From Winogradskyella sp. (lineage in GTDB: Bacteria > Bacteroidota > Bacteroidia > Flavobacteriales > Flavobacteriaceae): a stretch of DNA of 7,620 nt. The stretch covers positions 1 through 7,620 of the forward strand of contig JASBSE010000274.1 of assembly GCA_030149115.1 (NCBI GenBank), in the 5' to 3' direction. Position 1 is the first letter of the stretch. Each line of letters begins with the position of its first letter. The notes below the pieces were generated by a model. It saw only the letters and a program-made list of their open reading frames with translations. It made no database searches and was not told the DNA's origin. Of the stretch, positions 1-5,810 are shown piece by piece. A program made the position numbers and the translations under genes.

Positions 1-780
1 TCGCAAACATCAAAAATTAATAGAAACTCCGGCATAAAAGCAGTAGAAGTTGACCTAGAATTATTTCAACTTATAGAGCGAGCAATTGCTATTTCTAATC
101 TTACAGATGGTGCTTTTGATATCAGTTATGCATCAATGGATAAAATCTGGAAATTTGATGGCAGCATGAAAGAGATGCCGAGTGAAGATGAAATTAAAGC
201 CTCTGTAGAAAAAGTAGGCTTTAAAAATATTGTACTAGACAAATCTAAAAATACTGTCTTCTTAAAGCTTAAAGGTATGAAGATTGGTTTTGGAGCCATT
301 GGTAAAGGTTATGCGGCAGATAAAGCTAAAGAGTTGCTTATGTCTAAAGGAGTTACTGCTGGGATTATCAATGCATCTGGAGATATGAATACCTGGGGAA
401 TACAACCTAATGGAAGTGAATGGAAAGTAGCTATCACAAACCCCTTAAACAAGAATAAGGCGTTTGCACTATTACCTATTAATAATAGTGCGGTGGTAAC
501 TTCAGGAAACTATGAGAAGTTTGTTAATTTCAACGGAATAAGGTATTCGCACATTATTGACCCTCGAACAGGTTATCCATCAAGCGGTATAATAAGCGTT
601 ACCGTTTTTGCACCAAAAGCTGAACTGGCAGACGCTTTAGCAACTTCTGTTTTTGTTATGGGAAAAGATACTGGTCTTGACCGCATTAACCAACTCCCAA
701 ATATTGAATGCATTATTATAGACGATAAGGGAAATATTATAAAGTCAAAAAACATCGAAATAGAAAATCATCATGATTAA
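1..780 (+). CDS. apbE: FAD:protein FMN transferase ApbE, 5'-truncated by window edge
   Basis: ApbE enzymes transfer FMN from FAD to a Ser/Thr of target proteins, usually on the outer side of the cytoplasmic membrane. The frame is open from base 1, and upstream codons read as ApbE (INRNSG, then TDGAFDIS, visible residues 35-42), so the ATG at 136 is internal and the true start lies left of the window. Family motifs follow in order: GAIGKGYAADKA (visible residues 98-109), NASGDM (124-129), SHIIDPRTGYP (183-193) and ADALAT (210-215). In the last of these the Asp and Thr match the family's metal and FAD-site residues. About 259 residues are visible against a usual 310-350. The N-terminus is missing, so a signal or lipobox cannot be checked. 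The stop overlaps the next gene's start by 8 nt (ATGATTAA), implying translational coupling. Family assignment is certain; the flavinylated substrate is unknown. Confidence 0.96.
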   Translation, partial: SQTSKINRNSGIKAVEVDLELFQLIERAIAISNLTDGAFDISYASMDKIWKFDGSMKEMPSEDEIKASVEKVGFKNIVLDKSKNTVFLKLKGMKIGFGAIGKGYAADKAKELLMSKGVTAGIINASGDMNTWGIQPNGSEWKVAITNPLNKNKAFALLPINNSAVVTSGNYEKFVNFNGIRYSHIIDPRTGYPSSGIISVTVFAPKAELADALATSVFVMGKDTGLDRINQLPNIECIIIDDKGNIIKSKNIEIENHHD

Positions 781-985
781 ACAACTAATAATACTCGCTA
801 TATTTTCATGCTTATTGAGCAGCTGTGTGGTTGTAAAAGAATATGAAAAAGTAAATATTAATGACCCAGACATGGTATTAGCAGACAAAAAATGTGATAG
901 AAATGTAAGCACAATGCATTCTTACAGGGAAGCTGCTACTGGAGCAAACGGAGGAAAAACAGGTGGTGGCTGTGGTTGTAATTAA
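773..985 (+). CDS. DUF4266 domain-containing small lipoprotein
   Basis: This 70-residue protein begins with a lipoprotein signal: Lys3, a hydrophobic run at residues 5-15 and the lipobox L-S-S-C, with Cys18 as the predicted lipidated residue. The mature part is about 53 residues. It carries an MVLADKKCD stretch and ends in YREAATGANGG followed by a Gly/Cys tail, GGGCGCN (Cys67, Cys69), which is the DUF4266 signature. Mature cysteines other than the lipidated one are Cys41, Cys67 and Cys69. The ATG lies inside the end of apbE (8-nt overlap), and the DUF3570 gene follows after 12 nt, an order I recognise from other Gram-negative genomes. The function is unknown. By inference it is a membrane-anchored periplasmic partner in a redox process, with the tail as a metal or thiol site. 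The segment E53-A-A-T-G-A-N59 resembles the ApbE flavinylation motif but has Asn at the acceptor position. Confidence 0.9.
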   Translation: MIKQLIILAIFSCLLSSCVVVKEYEKVNINDPDMVLADKKCDRNVSTMHSYREAATGANGGKTGGGCGCN

Positions 986-997
986 AAATCCATAAGA

Positions 998-2311
998 TTG
1001 AAAAAGTTCGTAATTATATTAGCCCTTTTTGGTTTTATAAAGCTAAGCGCGCAAATGAGTCAAGACTCAACAAATGTTTATAAAAAAAGAATCTTGGAAA
1101 CAACAGAGATCGATTTTTTATCGAGCTATTATACCCAAGATGGTGATAATGCTGCTGTAAGTGGCGGAACTGGTACTGAGGAGTTAACAGACGTTACAGC
1201 TACATTTGTTGTTTCTATTCCTCTAAACGAGGATGATATATTAACTATTGATGCTGGTGTTTCTGCATATACCTCTGCATCTTCAAGTAATATCAATCCT
1301 TTTGATGATGGCACTGCTAGTCCATTTCAAGCATCCTCTGGTGCTTCAAGTGGTGATGTGTGGTCTAATTTTACTGCGAGCTATAGCCACAGTTCTGATG
1401 ACAGGAATGACATATGGTCTGCTAAATTATCGGTATCTACTGAATACGATTACTTTTCTTTGGGTTTTGGAGGTAGTTATACTAAACTTTTTAATGAAAA
1501 AAACACTGAATTTAGTATTAGTGCCAATGTATATTTAGATACTTGGAATGCTATATATCCAATAGAATTAAGGCCCTTTGGTGAAAACGGAAATGGGATA
1601 AATAATTCATTATTCACTCAGAATACCATCATAGGAAACCAAAATTACAGCCCTATATTTACAGAATTTAAGGATGAAAGTAGAAATTCTTATTCTGTTG
1701 GTTTTGGACTTTCTCAAATACTACATAAAAACGTACAGGGATCATTATCTCTAGATTTAGTAAAACAAGATGGGTTATTGTCTACTCCTTTTCAGCGTGT
1801 ATATTTTTCTGACGTTGCCGATTCTTTTATTGAAGATTTTCAGCTTGCAGATGCTATTGAACAACTACCCGATTCAAGGTTTAAAGTGGCTATTGGAGGA
1901 CGATTGAATTGGTATCTAAGCGAATCCTTTACTGTAAGGACTTTTTATCGTTATTATTTTGATGATTGGGGCATTAATTCACACACCGCAAGTATTGAAA
2001 TACCTTTTAAAATATCTGATAAATTTACATTATACCCATCTTACAGATTTTATAATCAAACTGCTGCTGACTATTTTTATCCTTACGAAACAGCATTATC
2101 TAGCTATGAATTTTATACATCTGACTATGATTTATCTAAATATTCGTCCAATCAGTTTGGTTTTGGTATTTCCTATACGGACATATTTACAAAGGCTCAT
2201 ATATGGAAGTTTGGACTAAAGAGCGTTGATTTAAAGTATTATAAATACGATAGAAATACAACTTTTAATTCAAGTATAATAACTGCTGGAATAAAGTTTG
2301 TAATGAATTAA
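998..2311 (+). CDS. DUF3570 domain-containing outer-membrane beta-barrel protein
   Basis: The 437-residue protein has a Sec signal peptide: Lys2-Lys3, a hydrophobic core, and likely cleavage after A18 in LSAQ. The mature part is rich in alternating aromatic and polar strands and ends in a strand-like segment (ITAGIKFVMN), as expected of a beta-barrel. DUF3570 hallmarks are STPFQRVYF (262-270), LPDSRFKVAIGGRLNWYL (290-307), YRYYFDDWGINSHT (317-330) and YPSYRFYNQTAADYFYPY (346-363). A Ser/Gly/Ala-rich low-complexity stretch lies near residues 85-120. The start is TTG at 998: the stop of the preceding gene is in the same frame five codons upstream, and the next ATG would remove the signal peptide. 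It is co-directional with and 12 nt after DUF4266, so probably in one operon with apbE. Substrate and role are unknown; family assignment is firm, the barrel is inferred from composition. Confidence 0.9.
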   Translation: MKKFVIILALFGFIKLSAQMSQDSTNVYKKRILETTEIDFLSSYYTQDGDNAAVSGGTGTEELTDVTATFVVSIPLNEDDILTIDAGVSAYTSASSSNINPFDDGTASPFQASSGASSGDVWSNFTASYSHSSDDRNDIWSAKLSVSTEYDYFSLGFGGSYTKLFNEKNTEFSISANVYLDTWNAIYPIELRPFGENGNGINNSLFTQNTIIGNQNYSPIFTEFKDESRNSYSVGFGLSQILHKNVQGSLSLDLVKQDGLLSTPFQRVYFSDVADSFIEDFQLADAIEQLPDSRFKVAIGGRLNWYLSESFTVRTFYRYYFDDWGINSHTASIEIPFKISDKFTLYPSYRFYNQTAADYFYPYETALSSYEFYTSDYDLSKYSSNQFGFGISYTDIFTKAHIWKFGLKSVDLKYYKYDRNTTFNSSIITAGIKFVMN

Positions 2312-2344
2312 AACATCTAAATGATAATTCTATTTAAGTCTTTT

Positions 2345-2698
2345 TCAAAGAACTGATTCTCTATGTGAAAGTCCCCAATCAACCATAGCGTCTAAAACTT
2401 TCACTATAGTTTTTCCTGATTCCGTAAGTTCATATTCAATAAGTACTGGTTTACTATCATATACTTTTCTTTTAACTACACTATTTATTTCTAATTCTTT
2501 CAGTTCTTTTGAGAGCATTCTTGGTGTAATTTTATCAATACTACTTTGAATATCCTTAAAACGCTTATTACCATAAAGTAAGGATGCTAAAATTGACATT
2601 TTCCACTTTCCGCTTAAAACATTTAATGTGTCATTTATTGCCAAAACATAACTTGTTGGGCACTTTTTTACATCAGGATAGGTCTGTATTATTTCCAT
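2345..2698 (-). CDS. HxlR (DUF24) family winged-helix regulator, QorR-like by context
   Basis: This 117-residue protein is full length for the HxlR/DUF24 family. It has the conserved Cys13-Pro14 near the N-terminus, LSGKWKMSIL (28-37), a recognition helix around ITPRMLSKELKELE (57-70), a wing near 75-95 ending LTESG, and a C-terminal MVDWG (105-109). Cys13 is the only cysteine. In characterised members (YodB, HypR, Corynebacterium QorR) the equivalent cysteine senses quinones, diamide or oxidants. It diverges from a QorB-like quinone oxidoreductase, the arrangement of qorR/qor2 pairs, so I infer it represses that gene and itself through the 18-bp palindrome starting 12 bp upstream of its ATG. 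It converges on the DUF3570 gene with a 33-bp gap that holds no convincing terminator. Family call is secure; inducer and redox mode are inferred. Confidence 0.93.
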   Translation of the reverse strand: MEIIQTYPDVKKCPTSYVLAINDTLNVLSGKWKMSILASLLYGNKRFKDIQSSIDKITPRMLSKELKELEINSVVKRKVYDSKPVLIEYELTESGKTIVKVLDAMVDWGLSHRESVL

Positions 2699-2710
2699 AA
2701 AACGCTATTT

Positions 2711-2728
2711 ACTATACTTAAGTATAGT
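2711..2728. promoter_or_regulatory. Perfect 18-bp palindrome, probable HxlR operator
   Basis: ACTATACTTAAGTATAGT is its own exact reverse complement. It lies in the spacer between the divergent regulator and oxidoreductase genes, with 12 bp to the regulator's ATG and 81 bp to the oxidoreductase ATG. HxlR proteins bind as dimers to palindromes of this size next to their own genes. A site so close to the regulator start would block its own promoter. That this protein binds here is inference. Confidence 0.65.
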
Positions 2729-2738
2729 GATATTTATT

Positions 2739-2772
2739 AGTTACTTAGTATACTTTATATATCAAAGTTACT
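2739..2772. promoter_or_regulatory. Candidate secondary operator region
   Basis: The stretch contains an 8-bp palindrome AGTATACT (2747-2754) that shares the core AGTATA with the 18-bp site upstream. Copies of AGTTACT flank it at 2739-2745 and 2766-2772. It sits where the upstream promoter element of the divergent oxidoreductase gene should be, so it could be the site that represses that gene. The region is very AT-rich and chance similarity is possible. Confidence 0.3.
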
Positions 2773-2779
2773 AAATTTA
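2772..2779 (+). promoter_or_regulatory. Candidate -7 element for the QorB-like gene
   Basis: TAAATTTA matches seven of eight positions of the Bacteroidota -7 consensus TAnnTTTG and would give a leader of roughly 25 nt before the ATG at 2810. I do not see a clear TTG -33 element at the expected distance, so the assignment is weak. The ATG itself is preceded by a run of seven A, a usual flavobacterial start context without Shine-Dalgarno. Confidence 0.3.
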
Positions 2780-2809
2780 CATTGTAATAATTAATAAAAA
2801 CCTAAAAAA

Positions 2810-3679
2810 ATGATATTAGTAACAGGAGCAAAAGGAGGTTATGGTAAAAGTGCTATTAAAGCCTTACTTAATAAAGGGGTTAAACCAAAAAATATTACGG
2901 CATTAGTAAGAGACGAAGCAAAGGCTTCGGATTTAAAGGATAAAGGCATTACAATTAAAGTTGCCGACTATTCTAACTATGATAGTTTAGTGTCGGCATT
3001 TGAAAATATAGACCAATTATTGTTTGTGTCTGGTAGCGATGTTCTTAATAGAGAAGCACAACACAAAAACATATTAAAAGCAGCCGTAGAATCTAAAATA
3101 GATCACGTTGTATATACTTCATTTATAAGAAACACAGTTGTAGAAAACTCCGCCATAGCTTATTTACAAGATACACACTATAAAACTGAACAATGGATAA
3201 AAGATAGTGACCTCAATTATACTATTCTTCAAAATGCAACTTATCTAGAGAATCTTCCTTTATTTCTAGGTGACAATATTTTAGACAACGGAGTAATTTC
3301 ACTACCAGCAGGATCAGGAAAATCTAATTCCGTTTTAAAAGAAGAATTAGCCGAAGCTGCTGCGCATATTTTAGTGTCAGAGGGTCATAAAAATAAAACA
3401 TACCCTTTAACACATACAGAATCACACTCATATAGAGATGTAGCGGAAATCTTAACTGAAATTTCCGGCAAAGAAATTGTATATCAATCACCAAATGCAG
3501 AAGACTATAAAAAAACTCTAAAAGAGTATGGTGTTCCTGAAGAATACATTAGTTTATTAACCACTTTTTCAGTGGCTCAAGCGAATGGGGAATTAGAATT
3601 ATATGACAATCACTTAGAGGACTTTCTAGGGAGAAAACCTACAACCCTAAAAGAATACTTAACTAAAGTATATTCTTAA
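2810..3679 (+). CDS. NmrA/SDR-type NAD(P)H:quinone oxidoreductase, QorB/YtfG (QOR2)-like
   Basis: The 289-residue protein has an N-terminal Rossmann fold with VTGAKGGYG (4-12, the GxxGxxG nucleotide-binding loop), ALVRD (31-35), ADYSNYDSL (52-60) and VYTSFI (101-106). It then shows THYKTEQWI (122-130) and a TILQNATYLENL segment (138-149). Order, spacing and length match Escherichia coli QorB/YtfG, an NADPH-dependent quinone reductase of the atypical SDR/NmrA group. The family reduces quinones in the cytosol, probably for detoxification. The protein contains no cysteine at all, which would suit an enzyme meeting thiol-reactive quinones. It is divergent from a single-cysteine HxlR regulator across a palindrome-bearing spacer and is probably monocistronic, ending at a strong hairpin. 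Other NmrA-like reductases are possible, but the regulator context supports QOR2. I leave the symbol blank because orthology across phyla is not tested. Confidence 0.88.
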   Translation: MILVTGAKGGYGKSAIKALLNKGVKPKNITALVRDEAKASDLKDKGITIKVADYSNYDSLVSAFENIDQLLFVSGSDVLNREAQHKNILKAAVESKIDHVVYTSFIRNTVVENSAIAYLQDTHYKTEQWIKDSDLNYTILQNATYLENLPLFLGDNILDNGVISLPAGSGKSNSVLKEELAEAAAHILVSEGHKNKTYPLTHTESHSYRDVAEILTEISGKEIVYQSPNAEDYKKTLKEYGVPEEYISLLTTFSVAQANGELELYDNHLEDFLGRKPTTLKEYLTKVYS

Positions 3680-3696
3680 AATAAATCGTAAAATAT

Positions 3697-3734
3697 AAAA
3701 AGCGGTTTGAGATTTAAATCTCAAACCGCTTTTT
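3697..3734. terminator. Bidirectional intrinsic terminator (38-nt perfect palindrome)
   Basis: The arms at 3697-3715 and 3716-3734 are exactly complementary over 19 bp, centred on GATTTAAATC, with GC-rich inner steps GCGG/CCGC and A4/T6 runs outside. It lies 17 nt after the stop of the QorB-like gene and 20 nt after the pyk stop on the other strand. It therefore gives stem plus U-tract in both directions and serves both convergent genes. Confidence 0.92.
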
Positions 3735-3754
3735 TTAATTGTCTTATATTGTTT

Positions 3755-5194
3755 TTAGAAACTGCAACTTTCTATCTCAGTAACACGTAAAGTATTTACC
3801 ATACCCCTATCTTTAATAGGCATTGCTGCTAAACTAATCAACATATCTCCTACTTCTAAATATCCTTTTTTACAAGCTATGGCATTTACATCCTCAATAG
3901 TCTCATCCGTACTCACATACTTGTCATAATAAAATGCTTTAACTCCCCAAAGTAGACTTAACTGAGAAAGAATTCTTTTATTAGATGTAAATACTAAAAT
4001 ATGTGCTTGTGGTCTCCACGCCGAAATCTGAAATGCCGTATAACCACTATTAGTAAGTGTTGAAATAGCTTTTGCGTTAATCTCATTCGCCATATTGGCT
4101 GCATGAAAACAAATGGATTTTGTTATGTAACGCTTAGTTCGAATATGTGGTGGTGATTGAGGTACTTCAATTAAAGGAGAGTCCTCTACACTTTTAATAA
4201 TATTAGACATTTGACGAATGACCTGCACAGGATACTGTCCTACAGAAGTTTCTCCAGAAAGCATTACCGCATCTGCACCATCCATCACAGAGTTTGCAAC
4301 ATCATTAACCTCTGCACGCGTCGGTGTTAAACTTGAAATCATAGTCTCCATCATTTGCGTAGCAATAATTACTGGAATTCTAGCACGTTTAGCTCTCAAT
4401 ACCAATTGCTTTTGTATTAAAGGAACTTCCTCTGCCGGAATCTCAACACCCAAGTCCCCTCGTGCTACCATTAAGCCATCACAATAAGCAACAATTTTAT
4501 CGATATTCTCAACGGCTTCAGGTTTTTCAATCTTAGCTATAATAGGAATTTTATGATTGCCATGCTCTTTAATTAGTTCTTCTAATTCCATTAAGTCTTC
4601 AGCATGTCTAACAAAAGATAATGCAATCCAGTCTACTTCCTGACCAATTGCAAAAATGGCATCTTCAATATCTTTTTCTGTTAAAGCTGGCTGAGAAATA
4701 TTTGTATTTGGAAGATTCACCCCTTTTTTAGATTTTAAAGGACCTCCTTGAATAACTTTAGCTTTTACTTCCTTTTTCCCGTCAGTAGAAACAACCTCAA
4801 AAATCAATTTTCCATCGTCTAATAAGATACGTTCACCTGGTTTTGCATCTTGAGGAAACTTCTCATAGGTCATGTAGACACGCTCTTTAGTGCCTTCAAA
4901 TCGTTTTCCTGTTGCAAAAATTATTTCGTCTCCTTCATCTACAATGACTTCTCCTTTCATAGTACCTACTCTGAGCTTAGGCCCTTGCAAATCTGCTAAT
5001 ATTGCAGCATTAAACCCAAACTCTTCATTGAGTTCGCGGATCATATTTATGCGCTCCTTTACATCATCATAATTAGCATGAGAGAAGTTAATTCTAAACA
5101 CATTGGCTCCCTCTTCTAGCATTGCTTTTAGGGTTTCCTTATTACTCGTTGCTGGGCCTAATGTGGCTACTATTTTGGTTTTTTTATTTGGCAT
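3755..5194 (-). CDS. pyk: Pyruvate kinase
   Basis: Pyruvate kinase converts phosphoenolpyruvate and ADP to pyruvate and ATP, the last step of glycolysis, in the cytosol. Family residues are clear: RINFSH (34-39), ADLQGPKLR (67-75), IIAKIEKPEA (218-227) with catalytic Lys221 and Mg ligand Glu223, MVARGDLGVEIP (242-253) with Asp247, and ATQMMETM (278-285) followed by PTRAEV. A complete C-terminal allosteric-type domain follows; at 479 residues it is full length. Lys73 in GPK occupies the position (rabbit residue 117) where Glu marks K+-dependent and Lys marks K+-independent enzymes, so it is predicted not to need K+. I chose ATG at 5194: the codon just before it is TTG, and MPNKKTKIVATLGP is the normal N-terminus. 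It starts 4 nt after the IPExxxVDY stop, so the two are almost certainly cotranscribed. It ends at the bidirectional terminator. Confidence 0.97.
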   Translation of the reverse strand: MPNKKTKIVATLGPATSNKETLKAMLEEGANVFRINFSHANYDDVKERINMIRELNEEFGFNAAILADLQGPKLRVGTMKGEVIVDEGDEIIFATGKRFEGTKERVYMTYEKFPQDAKPGERILLDDGKLIFEVVSTDGKKEVKAKVIQGGPLKSKKGVNLPNTNISQPALTEKDIEDAIFAIGQEVDWIALSFVRHAEDLMELEELIKEHGNHKIPIIAKIEKPEAVENIDKIVAYCDGLMVARGDLGVEIPAEEVPLIQKQLVLRAKRARIPVIIATQMMETMISSLTPTRAEVNDVANSVMDGADAVMLSGETSVGQYPVQVIRQMSNIIKSVEDSPLIEVPQSPPHIRTKRYITKSICFHAANMANEINAKAISTLTNSGYTAFQISAWRPQAHILVFTSNKRILSQLSLLWGVKAFYYDKYVSTDETIEDVNAIACKKGYLEVGDMLISLAAMPIKDRGMVNTLRVTEIESCSF

Positions 5195-5198
5195 CAAT

Positions 5199-5675
5199 TC
5201 AAAAAATTAAATGATCTTTAGATTTTAGTTCAGTCGGATTAACCGAATAACTTGTTATAATCTGTGGTATATTTTGAAGCTTATTTAATATAAGCTTTTC
5301 GTTGACATTCTGGATTTCTTCAGAAATCTTTATAAAATAATCTACCTTTTTATACTCTGGAACAAGGTTAAGTGTTTTAATTACCTTTTCATTAGTTTGA
5401 AATAAGCCTGTACTATACAGACTATCTTCTTCTTTTTTACAAACATTAGATACCAAGTTCCATGTAACATATTGCGAAACATTATTCCACTCAAAAATAC
5501 TATACGAAGATTTTAAATATTCCATGTCTAAATCTTCCGTTTTTCTTTGTAGTTTAAGGTCTAAACTTTGATTGAGCAGATAGGCTAAACGATAATCTTC
5601 CAACCCACAATGTATAGCAATGAGCTTGTAGGTATCGTCATAAAAATCATCAACCAAAAGTTTATGCAACGCCAT
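5199..5675 (-). CDS. IPExxxVDY family protein
   Basis: This 158-residue protein has no signal peptide or membrane segment and is probably cytosolic. The family-defining motif appears as V105-P-E-Y-K-K-V-D-Y113, with Val in place of the first Ile. The N-terminus (HKLLVDDFYDDTYKLIAIHC, residues 4-23) and LAYLLNQSLDL (30-40) are also usual for the family, which to my knowledge is restricted to Bacteroidota and has no assigned function. It sits downstream of rnc and 4 nt upstream of pyk, a neighbourhood I associate with flavobacteria. The tight link to pyk suggests co-expression, not necessarily shared function. ATG at 5675 is the only good start, with a candidate promoter about 20 bp upstream. 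It contains an AT-rich inverted repeat (5277-5297) that I regard as incidental. Confidence 0.88.
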   Translation of the reverse strand: MALHKLLVDDFYDDTYKLIAIHCGLEDYRLAYLLNQSLDLKLQRKTEDLDMEYLKSSYSIFEWNNVSQYVTWNLVSNVCKKEEDSLYSTGLFQTNEKVIKTLNLVPEYKKVDYFIKISEEIQNVNEKLILNKLQNIPQIITSYSVNPTELKSKDHLIF

Positions 5676-5695
5676 ACAGTTATAACTTTAATTGG

Positions 5696-5729
5696 TAAAT
5701 ATAGTACAATAATAGGTTGCTAATGTCAA
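5696..5729 (-). promoter_or_regulatory. Candidate promoter for the IPExxxVDY–pyk pair
   Basis: Read on the minus strand, TTGACA (5729-5724) is followed by TATATTTA (5703-5696), seven of eight bases of the Bacteroidota -7 element TAnnTTTG. There are 23 nt between the TTG and the -7 element, at the long end of known spacings. The leader to the ATG at 5675 would be about 15 nt. It lies in the only sizeable gap of the minus-strand block, where a promoter separating pyk from fabF–rnc is expected. Confidence 0.45.
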
Positions 5730-5734
5730 CTTTT

Positions 5735-5780
5735 GGTTAATCTTAACCCTAAAAACCTACGAAAACGTTGTAGATTTTAG
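5735..5780 (-). other. Inverted repeats in the rnc/IPExxxVDY spacer
   Basis: Two structures lie side by side. GGTTAA-TC-TTAACC (5735-5748) is a short near-perfect palindrome just upstream of the candidate promoter. At 5749-5780 an imperfect stem pairs CTAAAA with TTTTAG outside and CTAC with GTAG inside, read in the minus-strand transcript. Neither is followed by a proper U-tract, so I do not call a terminator. They could be a weak rnc 3' end structure, a processing site or a regulator site. The rest of 5676-5810 shows nothing I recognise. Confidence 0.25.
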
Positions 5781-5810
5781 CTTTAAGATTCAATCTCCAT
5801 AAACTCTAAA

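Noticed and set aside
136..138. ATG at 136 as the apbE start
   Set aside because: The frame is open to base 1 and the upstream codons encode conserved ApbE sequence (INRNSG, TDGAFDIS), so the gene is cut by the window edge.
2312..2344. Terminator between the convergent DUF3570 and HxlR genes
   Set aside because: Only a 5-bp A/T stem (TAAAT/ATTTA) is present, too weak to call.
4218..4487. Open frame on + strand opposite pyk, and similar antisense or shifted frames at 573-755, 1129-1314, 1248-1538, 1959-2219 and 4890-5072
   Set aside because: They lie wholly inside well-supported genes in other frames and show no recognisable domain or start context.
5195..5197. TTG one codon upstream as the pyk start
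   Set aside because: The adjacent ATG at 5194 gives the standard MPNKKTKIVATLGP terminus; TTG is the weaker choice.
5277..5297. Inverted repeat AAGCTTAT-TTAAT-ATAAGCTT
   Set aside because: An 8-bp A/T-rich stem inside the IPExxxVDY coding region with no U-tract or boundary; likely incidental to codon use.
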